From: Chitinophagales bacterium
GTDB lineage: Bacteria; Bacteroidota; Bacteroidia; Chitinophagales; CAIOSU01
DNA: 64,000 bases
Reading direction: 5' to 3'
Assembly: GCA_018401955.1 (NCBI GenBank)
Contig: JAGYJT010000007.1
Span: 35,951-99,950, forward strand
Part shown: positions 8,639 to 17,603 of the stretch, one piece after another
Layout of the letters: every line of letters begins with the position of its first letter
How positions within the stretch are numbered: position 1 is the stretch's first letter
The notes under the pieces: model-generated
Database searches by the model: none
Told to the model about the DNA's origin: nothing
What the model saw: only the letters and a program-made list of their open reading frames with translations
Program-made: the position numbers and the translations under genes

Positions 8639-10293
8639 TATAATATGTTAAATACCAAGGCGTCCACATCCTTATTCACACCATCAGGACCTTTAACTTG
8701 GATGCCATCAAAAATAAAGATATCACCAGGCTGTGCTAAGTCAATAAGTTCTCTAGACTTGCCAGTAAAATATGAACCCTTAACTTTTTCTTTAAAAATA
8801 CCGAGGCCGTTTGCGTTTACATAAGTAATACTATACTCCACAACCCTAAAGTCAGCAGGTATATCCATATCCTTGGTAATAGCGTCCAAGCCTTTTTGCA
8901 TTTTAAACAATTTGGCTGGCATTTCACCACCCTCTTTATTATATAGCACTACCTGTGGCTTAGGTAACTCTTTAACCTTAAAAATCTCCTCGGCAACTAC
9001 TTTATAGCCGCCATTTCCATCAGGCACTTGCAATACAACATTCGCAAAACCTTTGCGGTATACATTTGCATAGAAAGAGCTGTCTACTTTGGTAACCTTA
9101 CCTTGGCTTATTAATACTTTATATTTATCAGTGGTATACTCCGGATGATAAACATTGATTGGGTTATTGATGCCCAAATAAAGAATATTGTATTCCTTTT
9201 GGCTAATGTATGGCTTGCTTTGAACAACAGCATAATTAATTTCAAAAGGCATTTCTTGATCTTTCTTCTTCTTTTCTTCTAGCTGTTGGTTATCTTTCTG
9301 TACCGGTTTACCATCATCAGGATAACGGAATTTAACCACCCCTTTAATAGAGAATTCTCCTATCTGGTCAGTCTTTAAAGAAATCTCACCTTGGCCGTTT
9401 ACAAACTCAAAGCTGTCGATAACCTCATTATTGTCATCGTAAACAAAAATGGTAGCTTGCCCGCTTCCGCCGCCACTACCCATTTTGCTTGAAGGCAAGG
9501 TAAGAGTTGTTACCCCATCTTCGCCTATAGTAAACACATCGTATTTTTTAACCCCTTTAGCAAGTTTTATCGTATCAACTGCTGAGCTTGTATCACTGGC
9601 TACGAATTCAAAATTATAATTACCCATACCACCTTCACCTTGCACTTGGTCATGGTAGTTTTTCATAACCAAAGACTCAGCAACACGAACATCGTTTTGG
9701 AATTTGGTAATTGTGGCAATTACCGCTCCTAAAGGCACGTTATCAAAGTAATACTTATCCCACTCATAATAAACTTGTTTTGCTTTCGGAAGCTTATCGT
9801 CAACTCGCAGCACCGTATCAAGCATAGCACCATTGGCGGTGTCTAATATCTCAAGCAGTGCAAGTTTAGTGTCACTCAATACTTGCTTAATCTCAAGGCC
9901 TTTCTCATTCCTGTAAATGTCGTTGGTTGAGTATGTAGCATCCGTAGTTCGCTTAAGGTGGTGCCACACCGGGTCGTAACCACCAGATTGGTTAATCAAA
10001 TCCTGTTTGATTACCTCTAGGTAGTTCACCGCACTGTCGGCCACTTGCTTTGTTCTAATTACCCTATCATACATACCTTGGTATCTGTCAGGGTCAAGAT
10101 TACTAAACGTTTCTAAGGTGGCGACAGTAAGTGCATTTCTTTGGTCGAGGCGCAAATTGGCATATTCCAACGATCTGTTCAAATCAGTGAAAATGTCAAT
10201 ATACTCTAACGCAGGGTTCAATACAATCATCGCTATGAGTATCAAATACATCATATTAATGAGCTTCTGCCTTAAAGGATTAGAATTTTTCAT
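8638..10293 (-). CDS. GldM-like rotor/periplasmic shaft protein (non-canonical locus)
   Basis: 551-residue homologue of GldM, the T9SS/gliding inner-membrane protein whose single helix sits inside a GldL pentamer and whose periplasmic arm carries motion across the periplasm. The N-terminus has the family signature RQKLINMMYLILIAMIVLNP, one transmembrane helix at about residues 12-28, followed by a long periplasmic region of helical then beta-rich domains and a Lys/Glu-rich loop (EEKKKKDQEMP) near residue 345. It starts 42 bp after the GldL-like gene and overlaps the following gene by one base. Canonical operons run gldK-L-M-N; here K and N are missing, so this may be a second, specialised motor. 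I leave the symbol blank for that reason. Confidence 0.85.
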   Translation of the reverse strand: MKNSNPLRQKLINMMYLILIAMIVLNPALEYIDIFTDLNRSLEYANLRLDQRNALTVATLETFSNLDPDRYQGMYDRVIRTKQVADSAVNYLEVIKQDLINQSGGYDPVWHHLKRTTDATYSTNDIYRNEKGLEIKQVLSDTKLALLEILDTANGAMLDTVLRVDDKLPKAKQVYYEWDKYYFDNVPLGAVIATITKFQNDVRVAESLVMKNYHDQVQGEGGMGNYNFEFVASDTSSAVDTIKLAKGVKKYDVFTIGEDGVTTLTLPSSKMGSGGGSGQATIFVYDDNNEVIDSFEFVNGQGEISLKTDQIGEFSIKGVVKFRYPDDGKPVQKDNQQLEEKKKKDQEMPFEINYAVVQSKPYISQKEYNILYLGINNPINVYHPEYTTDKYKVLISQGKVTKVDSSFYANVYRKGFANVVLQVPDGNGGYKVVAEEIFKVKELPKPQVVLYNKEGGEMPAKLFKMQKGLDAITKDMDIPADFRVVEYSITYVNANGLGIFKEKVKGSYFTGKSRELIDLAQPGDIFIFDGIQVKGPDGVNKDVDALVFNIL

Positions 10294-10335
10294 GTTTCCT
10301 GCTCCGGTTTATTTGAACCCAATCGGGGAGAATTA

Positions 10336-10851
10336 TCAAGCTTGGGTTTTATTGCCCATTACTTCAAGCATACGCATGTAATACGTGTTCATTTGCGATA
10401 TGCTGGTGTTGAGCTTTGTTATTTCTTGCTCAAACATCTCTGAGGATTGGCGCATTTTTGCAACTTGATCGTTCAGCTGGGCAACATCAGACATGTCAGC
10501 CATTCTGTTAACGTTTTGCTCTAGGCGTTCAATACTTTTGGTAAGTCGCTGAATAACCATTGGGTCCAAATCGGCTTGCTCAATCCAGTCCTCGATTTTC
10601 TCGATCTTGTTTTCACCTTCCTTGGTAAGCTGCGGAAAAATCCTATCCCAGTGATAGTCTACATCCTCTTTTTTGAGTTCAAATGCAGAGATGAAGAAAA
10701 CCAGCGCCTCTACTGCCAAACCTACAAATAGCATTTCGTTTGCGAACGGAAAGTTCAAAAACTTAAACATTGCCCCAATGATAACTACTGCCGCACCTAC
10801 ACCATATGCAACGTTCAAAGGATCAAGTCTGGTTTTCTTTTTCACTGCCAT
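10336..10851 (-). CDS. GldL-like motor protein (non-canonical locus)
   Basis: 171-residue inner-membrane protein with two N-terminal transmembrane helices (about residues 14-31 and 39-57) and a cytoplasmic coiled-coil tail (residues about 95-165). The sequence GAAVVIIGAMFKFLNFP followed by EMLFVGLAVEALVFFISAFE is the GldL signature. Glu48 in the second helix lies where the essential membrane glutamate of GldL sits, so proton-driven rotation is plausible. It is shorter than usual GldL (around 215 residues from memory), the loss being in the C-terminal tail. It is the first gene of a three-gene reverse operon. Family membership is firm; a role in T9SS as opposed to another envelope process is open. 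Confidence 0.85.
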   Translation of the reverse strand: MAVKKKTRLDPLNVAYGVGAAVVIIGAMFKFLNFPFANEMLFVGLAVEALVFFISAFELKKEDVDYHWDRIFPQLTKEGENKIEKIEDWIEQADLDPMVIQRLTKSIERLEQNVNRMADMSDVAQLNDQVAKMRQSSEMFEQEITKLNTSISQMNTYYMRMLEVMGNKTQA

Positions 10852-11180
10852 AGCCGTGTGTTTTTTAGTTATGCTGGTTTATATTCGTTGGTATAATGTG
10901 CTAATATATTAAATTCAGGGAACAATCCAGTAGTTTAAAACAATAAATTTAAGCTACTCTTCGTTATTAAAATCTAATACTGACCGCAATTTACGCTAAT
11001 TCCCGATTTAATAAAATTGTTGCCCATTAATTTACGGTTATTATCAAGTGTTCGGGCATTGTAAATCATCACTTAATTTGCCCTTCACCAATTACATGGT
11101 TTTTCGCCGATTTTAAATTCGCCCTCTTCCCTTAAGGTTGTTTTAAAGCAAACAACACCCTATAACAATACCTTAGCCCA
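10852..11180. other. divergent intergenic region without a gene
   Basis: AT-rich region between the GldL-like gene (reverse) and a lipoprotein gene (forward). I see no open frame with coding character, tRNA or strong hairpin. A near-match to a -7 box for the reverse operon is CTAATATA at 10901-10908 (TATATTAG on the minus strand), without a well-spaced -33 element. Confidence 0.4.
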
Positions 11181-11211
11181 TTTGAATTAAGCGCATAATT
11201 GAGTAACTTTA
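11181..11211 (+). promoter_or_regulatory. candidate Bacteroidota-type promoter for the MmpS-like lipoprotein
   Basis: TTTG at 11181-11184, a 19-bp spacer, then TAACTTTA at 11204-11211, one base off the TAnnTTTG consensus. The start codon follows only four bases later, so transcription would begin at or next to the ATG (leaderless or nearly so). Confidence 0.45.
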
Positions 11212-11215
11212 GAGC

Positions 11216-11572
11216 ATGAAGGTAGTTATTACCTATGCCTTAATTGCGCTGTTATCAATATTATCGGTGGGATGCAAAAAAGTAATCAACCCAAGGGTAA
11301 AATACTTGGTAGAGGGAACCGCCCAAAAGTATGTGGTTTCGTATAAAAATGCTCTAGGGACAACAATTAGTGCCGACACCGTTCCCTACTACTGGTCTAT
11401 TTCTTTCGACGGCAAAAAGGGCGACGACCTTATGATTTCGGCAACTGCAATTGAATCTAGCTGCTGGGCTAAAGTTTACATTTATATTGATGGCAAGCTA
11501 CTTGGCAGCGATTACCAATTTGGCAACTACCCTACTGCATCGGTTACCAGAAAACTAAAGCTGGTTTTCTAG
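11216..11572 (+). CDS. small lipoprotein with MmpS-like beta-sandwich
   Basis: 118-residue exported lipoprotein. The N-terminus is a short hydrophobic signal ending in a lipobox (ILSVGCKK), so Cys20 would be lipidated. The rest is a single beta-rich domain: VKYLVEGTAQKYVVSYKNA, an exposed turn, YYWSISFDGKKGDDLMISA, and WAKVYIYIDGKLLGSD. This strand pattern resembles the MmpS/transport-accessory domain found as short lipoproteins in Bacteroidota, an assignment made from memory of the pattern only. Function unknown. It stands alone, facing away from the GldL operon, with 68 bp before the next forward gene. Confidence 0.7.
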   Translation: MKVVITYALIALLSILSVGCKKVINPRVKYLVEGTAQKYVVSYKNALGTTISADTVPYYWSISFDGKKGDDLMISATAIESSCWAKVYIYIDGKLLGSDYQFGNYPTASVTRKLKLVF

Positions 11573-11640
11573 CTGCTGGCCACCTTAACCTGATTAATTT
11601 ATAGTTTTACCCAAGATTTTTAAGAAGAAAGTATAAGAAT

Positions 11641-13239
11641 ATGACGCAGCCGCGCGATAAGAGCCCAAAGGGTAGAGAAACAAATAAAATATCTCAACCA
11701 AAAACTGACACCGAATATTTTATAACATTAAGAAGCCTAAAGCTTGAAGACCATGAGGACATGAAAGAGGCTATGACCTTGGCGTATCCGGGCCTTGAAG
11801 AGCCTACTTGGGCCAAGAAGCACTTAAAGAAACTTCTGGACCTTTTTCCTGAGGGCCAAATATGTATAGAAGTAAATGGCAAAGTAGTAGCATGTGCATT
11901 ATCATTGATTGTTGATTACAACAAATACGGCGACAACCATACGTATGAGCAGATTACAGGAAACTATACATTTAACTCGCATGATACCGACGGAGACGTA
12001 TTGTATGGCATAGATGTGTTTGTGCACCCTAGCTATAGGGGGCTAAGGCTTGGAAGAAGGCTTTATGATGCCCGAAAAGAGCTGTGCGAAAACCTAAACC
12101 TAAGGGCAATTATAGCCGGTGGCCGCATACCCAACTATGGCTCAAACACCGATGACCTTACCCCAAAAACTTACATTGAGCGGGTTGAGATGAAGGAGCT
12201 TTACGACCCGATTCTCTCATTTCAAATTTCGAATGGTTTTCACGTAAGGAAAGTACTTCGCGGTTATTTACCTGGTGATAGAGATAGCAAGGCCTTTGGT
12301 ACATTGATAGAATGGAACAACATATACTACGAAGAAAAGGAAAAGCTTATCGGCTCTAAGAAATCAGTTGTGAGGGTAGGTTTGGTACAATGGCAAATGC
12401 GCCCGGTAACAAACCTTAATAACCTACTTGATCAGGTTGAGTTTTTTGTAGATGCCGTAAGTGGATACCATGCAGACTTTATCCTATTCCCTGAATTTTT
12501 CAATGCCCCTTTGATGGCCAAGTTTAACGAGCAGGCTGAAGCGGAGGCCATACGTTCATTGGCAACATTCACAGAGCCATTGAAGAAAAAATTTATGGAA
12601 TTCGCCGTTTCCTACAACATCAACATTATTACAGGTAGTATGCCAATTATAGAGAAGGGCAAACTATTTAATGTGGGTTACTTGTGCCGCCGCGATGGTA
12701 CTTATGAAAGCTACTACAAGGTACATATTACTCCTGCCGAGGCCCAATATTGGGGTATGAGCGGTGGTGATGGGATACAAGTGTTTGATACCGATAGTGG
12801 CAAAATTGGTATAATGATATGCTATGATGTGGAGTTTCCTGAACTTTCGCGCCTATGTGCTGAACAGGGAATGGAAATACTATTTGTTCCGTTTCTTACC
12901 GATACCCAAACCGGCTATAACAGGGTGCGCATTTGCGCACAGGCCCGTGCCGTTGAGAATGAGTGCTATGTGGCCATTGCCGGTTGCGTGGGCAATTTGC
13001 CGAAGGTAAACAACATGGACATTCAGTATGCGCAGTCAGGCGTTTACTCTCCTTCAGATTTTCAGTTTCCTAACAACTCTATAGTTGCCGAAGCTACCCC
13101 TAATACTGAAATGACCGTTATCGCCGATTTAAATATCGATTTGCTGAAAGAACTGCATACCGGCGGCAGCGTAAGAAACTTACTTGATAGAAGAACGGAT
13201 CTTTATACACTAAGGCTAAAGAAAAAGGGCGAAAGTTAA
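11641..13239 (+). CDS. fusion of GNAT acetyltransferase-like domain and carbon-nitrogen hydrolase (nitrilase family)
   Basis: 532-residue two-domain protein. Residues about 25-230 are a GNAT-like fold (DVFVHPSYRGLRLGRRLYDA is the acyl-CoA binding loop). Residues about 243-525 are a nitrilase-superfamily amidase with the complete catalytic triad: Glu285 in LFPEFFNAPL, Lys360 in YYKVHITPAE, and Cys394 in MICYDVEFPEL. The fusion is an established architecture in many bacteria, so it is not an assembly artefact. The substrate is unknown; an amide or nitrile hydrolysis coupled to N-acylation or deacylation is conceivable. The stop codon sits in the loop of a reverse-strand terminator. Confidence 0.92.
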   Translation: MTQPRDKSPKGRETNKISQPKTDTEYFITLRSLKLEDHEDMKEAMTLAYPGLEEPTWAKKHLKKLLDLFPEGQICIEVNGKVVACALSLIVDYNKYGDNHTYEQITGNYTFNSHDTDGDVLYGIDVFVHPSYRGLRLGRRLYDARKELCENLNLRAIIAGGRIPNYGSNTDDLTPKTYIERVEMKELYDPILSFQISNGFHVRKVLRGYLPGDRDSKAFGTLIEWNNIYYEEKEKLIGSKKSVVRVGLVQWQMRPVTNLNNLLDQVEFFVDAVSGYHADFILFPEFFNAPLMAKFNEQAEAEAIRSLATFTEPLKKKFMEFAVSYNINIITGSMPIIEKGKLFNVGYLCRRDGTYESYYKVHITPAEAQYWGMSGGDGIQVFDTDSGKIGIMICYDVEFPELSRLCAEQGMEILFVPFLTDTQTGYNRVRICAQARAVENECYVAIAGCVGNLPKVNNMDIQYAQSGVYSPSDFQFPNNSIVAEATPNTEMTVIADLNIDLLKELHTGGSVRNLLDRRTDLYTLRLKKKGES

Positions 13240-13249
13240 TTTCGCCCTT
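13225..13249 (-). terminator. intrinsic terminator of the 1360-residue T9SS gene
   Basis: Inverted repeat AAGGGCGAAA / TTTCGCCCTT with a 5-nt loop. On the minus strand it is followed by TTTTCTTT, as expected for a terminator of the gene ending at 13263. It overlaps the last codons of the opposing GNAT-nitrilase gene. Confidence 0.75.
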
Positions 13250-13262
13250 ACCTTAGTTTGCC

Positions 13263-16200
13263 TTATTGGATGATAATTTTCTCTACCAGGTTAATGTTGC
13301 TGCCTTTCATTATAACTTGATAATAGCCCGGGCTCAGCATACTCTCCAAGTTAAGCGAAACAGGTACTTCATCTTCTTCAATCCTTAAGTGCTGTAAATA
13401 GATATTGCGCCCTTGCATGTCGGTTACCATTATCGAAACCATGCCTTTTACCCCTGTGGCCTTTACCTTGATGTTTCCGTTTGAAGGGTTAGGGTAAACC
13501 GTCATAGTGGCATCCATTTCAGCTTTAAATACGTTTACAGCCTCCAGCTTGGAGTAGGTAAATGTACCGTCAAAGTCTGTTTGCTTAAGGCGGTAGTATG
13601 ATAAGCCAGCTAGTGGGTTAGCATCAATGGCCGAGTATGTTTGCATAATTGAGGTATTTCCAGCCCCATTAACTTCCAATACAGGTTCAAAATCAATACC
13701 GTCGGCAGAACGCTCAACTGTGAAATAATCATTCTCAATCTCGAGCGCTGTGGCCCAATCAAGCTCTACCTCTGCCCTATCATTTAAGGTTGCCGTAAAA
13801 CTTAGCAGTTCAATAGGTAATGAAGCACCACCCGAAGAGCCATCACCAACTCCAAACTCAGAGAAGCTGGTTAGTCCTGTGCGAAGTGCAAATCCATCTG
13901 AAACCAAACGGCCTAAACCACCCAGAATATTGAGCAAACCGCCACCGGTGCTCCAATCGGCACCTGAAGTAGAACCTACCGGGCGTTTTAACACCACAAA
14001 CTCATTATCAACTAAACCATTAAAACCGTTTGTGTGCAACCTAATACCATACGAACCCAAAATTGGTTGTGCGTTTGGCTCGATAGTCCAAACCCCTGCT
14101 GGATTAATGCGACTGAAACTAACACCACTTTCAGATACATTAAGCTCGGTATCATTGTGCCCTGTAAGCGCACCAAAACTTGCATCAAGATAAGTTACGC
14201 CTGTAAGCAAATTATTAGTTAGCTCAGCTAAGTGATAGTTAGCTGCACTTGTGCCATTACCTACAGGAAATGCGTACGTTTGGGTATTAAAACCTATGTA
14301 GCGCCTTAAGTTTCCGTTGATAAATGAAGTATTACTGAAACCAGTAAGATTACCTGCTGAGGTGTTGGTAAGGATTACCCTACTGCCCCCAGTAGAAACT
14401 ACCCCTTGGGTGAGCGTAAGTATATTGCTTATTGTTGCATCGTCGGTTAAAAGCACTCCGGCAGGATTGTTTATCAATACCTGATTAAATGATTGGCTAT
14501 TGGAAGTAATAGACTGCTGACTGCTGCCACTAAAGGTTACCAAGCCACTATTGGCCGTAAAAGTAGCTCCCGTATTTACCCAGTTGCCATTTAGCGTAAT
14601 ATCTGCATCGGTAGCAGTGCTACGCAACTGAATGTTGAAGGCTGTTAGCGTACCTACATCTTGGTCGGCATCATCAACTACATAAATGGTCCAAACACCA
14701 TTTGCGGCATCGGGTATACTGGCAAAAGTAAAGCCTTCTGGTTGGTAGGTACCGGTGATAACTGAATTGTTTGGGTATGTAGCTGTCCCAGCGTCGCTAA
14801 ACTTAGTATCAATATACCCAGCACCATTGCCTCCATTATCCGTAGATACTGTATAAACAGTTCCGCTAGGGCTAACTAAGTAAATATCCAAATCAGCATT
14901 ATAAGTATGCGGAATATTAACCCCACAACCAACAATTGAATAGCTTGTGTATGCGGCTGGAACCGTAACGCTCATGCTACTGGCATTAGCAATTAAGCTA
15001 GCCAATGTAGGCACATCATTATTGGCGGCAACGCCGCCATTTAAATAGTTTACGGCTACCGGACTATCAGTTGAAATTTTTTCAACAACCATGCTAATAG
15101 CACTGGATAATGTACCTGATATTAGCTGCAAATTACCGTCAACAGTTACGTCACCTCCCAATGCTTTGGTTCCGCTACCGTTAATGGATAGGTTATTGTA
15201 AGTGCCTGGCAAAACCATTTGAGTTCCTGCACCGGTGTAGGCAATTGGATAGTCAAACGAGGACGTTGCATCAAAATTGCCAAAAGCGGCCAACGAAGCA
15301 TCGGTAAAGGTAATGTTAACTTGGTTATCGGTAGCACCACCATCAAACACAATAGATGAGGTGCTTCCGCCGCCCGAAATGCGGTGGCCAACATTAAAGG
15401 TAAAACCGTTATTGCCAACATCACCCAGAGATAAGTTTCCTGCAACTTGTATTGCACTGCCTGTTGTGGCTATGCCACCGGCAGTACCTGGGTTTTCAAT
15501 TATCATATCGGTAGCAACCATTAAAGTTCCTGAGCTGCCAACGGTAGTTGTAAAACCATTATTAGTTCTCACATATACTTCGTAATAGCTGGCAGAAGGT
15601 ACACTTTGATTAACAGTACCTTTAGCAGCCCAGGCACTACCGCCTGAGTTAAACATTACCATACCTGTTCCCGGATTAAATTCAGCTTCGGTAATTATTG
15701 TGTTATCTCCACCAATTTCGAGGGTACTGGCACCTAAGTTAAATGAACCAAACTGTTGAAATAGGTACACTGACAAATCGTGACCATTGAGCTCTAAACT
15801 TGCCCCTGGGTTAATTCTAACACCGTATGTAATCAAATCACCATTGAGTAAATAGCTTGAGCCATCCTCAAATTGCCACTGCCTATTATTACTACCCGAG
15901 GTGAAATCTCCAGAGATAAATTTTCCCGCTCCTGATAGACGTACAAAAGCGCTCCCGGTGTGCTCTATTGCACCGTCGCAAATTAAATTACCGGTGATAT
16001 TCAAATTCCCACCTTGTGTTGAGTCCGTTTCTATTGTAAGGGTTGCGCCACTCTCAATGGTAAGGTTAAAACATCCTGCACCTGCATCGGATGCTACTGT
16101 TGGCATGCGCACTGCCGACGAAGGTATCAATACTGCAGTTGCAACTGTAGGTATGTTGTTTCCGCTCCAGTTACCTGCAACACTCCAATCGGTACTTACT

Positions 16201-17345
16201 GCGCCAGTCCATGCAGCACTATCAGCACTTAAACCATCAACAACAATATCATCAATAGCCCAGTACCAGCTATAATGCCCGTGGTAAGAAAATTTTAATT
16301 TAACCTGACTTCTGCCAGCGGCAAAGCTAGATATATTAGCGCTAAAGGTAGCTGCATTGTCGGTATCTGCTGAGTCAAAAACTAGGGTATTATAAGTATC
16401 GCCATTATCACCGCTAATAGATATGCGATAATCGCTGTTGGCATAATGCCTGAAATAATGCTCCAAAGAAAGGTTCACTATATCGTAATCAGAGCAATCA
16501 AACGCAACGGTTTCCAGCTCGGCATTTTCAACCTTATTATCCTGGCCTAAAGCATCGCTATCAAAAATAGCAAAACCATTTGCGCTTGATGCAGTATTAA
16601 TTGTTCTATTACCTGGGTTGTTAAAACTCCAAGTACCCGCATTGTTACCGGTGTTATCAATACTGCTCCAACCAGAAGGTAATGCGCCCGAAGAAAAGTT
16701 TTCACTAAAAATTCCGATGGTAGGCGGTGTAGGTGGAACGATGGGTATTACAGAACCTTTTACCACTATATTGTCAATACCAAATGCTGGTGAAGTGCCA
16801 ACGCTTGCATCATTTATCCAGTTAAAACCGATATAAAAAACAGTGTCGTTTAACTCTGCGGGCAATGCAATGGCTGTTTCACTTGTCCAAGATGTTGTGC
16901 CTTGATAAATTCCGGCATTTCCCCCAACAGTTAGCAAAGTCCATGTACTTCCGTTGAAAGAATAGTAAACCGACCCAAAATCGTAGTTGGCTTCACCATT
17001 GCATATCCAATCAAAATCAAGCGTTAGGTTTTGGTACCCCCGTGAGTCAACTTGCCTACTTGCTGTTAAATTGTGAGCCCTATTGTTGCGGTATACACAT
17101 GGGTCGGTATTTCTACGTACCATTAATAGGTTGCTTCCATTGCTGCAACTGCCATTTGACACCTGCCAATAATTGTTGCCATTACCGCTGTTGGTTGTGA
17201 GCGTCCAGCTGGCTGCTCCACCTTCAAAATCTTCTGATAATAAGGTAGTTTGCGCACTCGCCGTTAGGCAGTTTACCAAAAGTAAAATGGAAAGTAATAG
17301 GATGATGAGCAGCAGGTTTGGCTGCTCTTTAGTATTTGTAGACAT
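13263..17345 (-). CDS. large secreted multidomain protein with P domain and T9SS type A sorting domain
   Basis: 1360-residue T9SS cargo protein. A signal peptide is followed by two MAM/jelly-roll-like modules of the choice-of-anchor type (LLSEDFEGGAASWTLTT near residue 35; IFSENFSSGALPSGWSSIDN near residue 215). A long low-complexity beta-helical region of GxLxxxGNLxL type follows (about residues 390-790). A proprotein-convertase P-like domain lies at about residues 810-930 (HTYNADLDIYLVSPSGT, ANGVWTIYVVDDADQDVGTL). The C-terminal sorting domain of about 80 residues (MTVYPNPSNGNIKVKA ... VEKIIIQ) directs it through T9SS to the cell surface or outside. No protease catalytic domain is present although P domains often flank one. 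Probably an adhesin or surface-layer component; that is inference. Isolated gene with its own terminator. Confidence 0.88.
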   Translation of the reverse strand: MSTNTKEQPNLLLIILLLSILLLVNCLTASAQTTLLSEDFEGGAASWTLTTNSGNGNNYWQVSNGSCSNGSNLLMVRRNTDPCVYRNNRAHNLTASRQVDSRGYQNLTLDFDWICNGEANYDFGSVYYSFNGSTWTLLTVGGNAGIYQGTTSWTSETAIALPAELNDTVFYIGFNWINDASVGTSPAFGIDNIVVKGSVIPIVPPTPPTIGIFSENFSSGALPSGWSSIDNTGNNAGTWSFNNPGNRTINTASSANGFAIFDSDALGQDNKVENAELETVAFDCSDYDIVNLSLEHYFRHYANSDYRISISGDNGDTYNTLVFDSADTDNAATFSANISSFAAGRSQVKLKFSYHGHYSWYWAIDDIVVDGLSADSAAWTGAVSTDWSVAGNWSGNNIPTVATAVLIPSSAVRMPTVASDAGAGCFNLTIESGATLTIETDSTQGGNLNITGNLICDGAIEHTGSAFVRLSGAGKFISGDFTSGSNNRQWQFEDGSSYLLNGDLITYGVRINPGASLELNGHDLSVYLFQQFGSFNLGASTLEIGGDNTIITEAEFNPGTGMVMFNSGGSAWAAKGTVNQSVPSASYYEVYVRTNNGFTTTVGSSGTLMVATDMIIENPGTAGGIATTGSAIQVAGNLSLGDVGNNGFTFNVGHRISGGGSTSSIVFDGGATDNQVNITFTDASLAAFGNFDATSSFDYPIAYTGAGTQMVLPGTYNNLSINGSGTKALGGDVTVDGNLQLISGTLSSAISMVVEKISTDSPVAVNYLNGGVAANNDVPTLASLIANASSMSVTVPAAYTSYSIVGCGVNIPHTYNADLDIYLVSPSGTVYTVSTDNGGNGAGYIDTKFSDAGTATYPNNSVITGTYQPEGFTFASIPDAANGVWTIYVVDDADQDVGTLTAFNIQLRSTATDADITLNGNWVNTGATFTANSGLVTFSGSSQQSITSNSQSFNQVLINNPAGVLLTDDATISNILTLTQGVVSTGGSRVILTNTSAGNLTGFSNTSFINGNLRRYIGFNTQTYAFPVGNGTSAANYHLAELTNNLLTGVTYLDASFGALTGHNDTELNVSESGVSFSRINPAGVWTIEPNAQPILGSYGIRLHTNGFNGLVDNEFVVLKRPVGSTSGADWSTGGGLLNILGGLGRLVSDGFALRTGLTSFSEFGVGDGSSGGASLPIELLSFTATLNDRAEVELDWATALEIENDYFTVERSADGIDFEPVLEVNGAGNTSIMQTYSAIDANPLAGLSYYRLKQTDFDGTFTYSKLEAVNVFKAEMDATMTVYPNPSNGNIKVKATGVKGMVSIMVTDMQGRNIYLQHLRIEEDEVPVSLNLESMLSPGYYQVIMKGSNINLVEKIIIQ

Positions 17346-17603
17346 AACTGTGGTGATTGGTTACGATAATAAATTAAGTTTTTGGACTTATTTTGTTATA
17401 CGCTTAATCACCTTGTCTGTTACGTTTTTCTACGTCTTTTTACATACTTTGTATAATTTTCATCATATTTTGAAATTACAAACACCGTTTTCATTGCCAA
17501 ATTTAGACCAATAGCCATTTGTCAATGCAAAGGCTATACTTTAACAGAGAAAATGTTAAACAAAAGTCAAAATAAACCCCCTACGTAAATAAACCTACTC
17601 CAA

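Noticed and set aside
11641..13239. GNAT-nitrilase fusion as a novel architecture or assembly chimera
   Set aside because: This two-domain arrangement is widespread in bacteria and the linker is continuous in frame, so it is neither novel nor an artefact.
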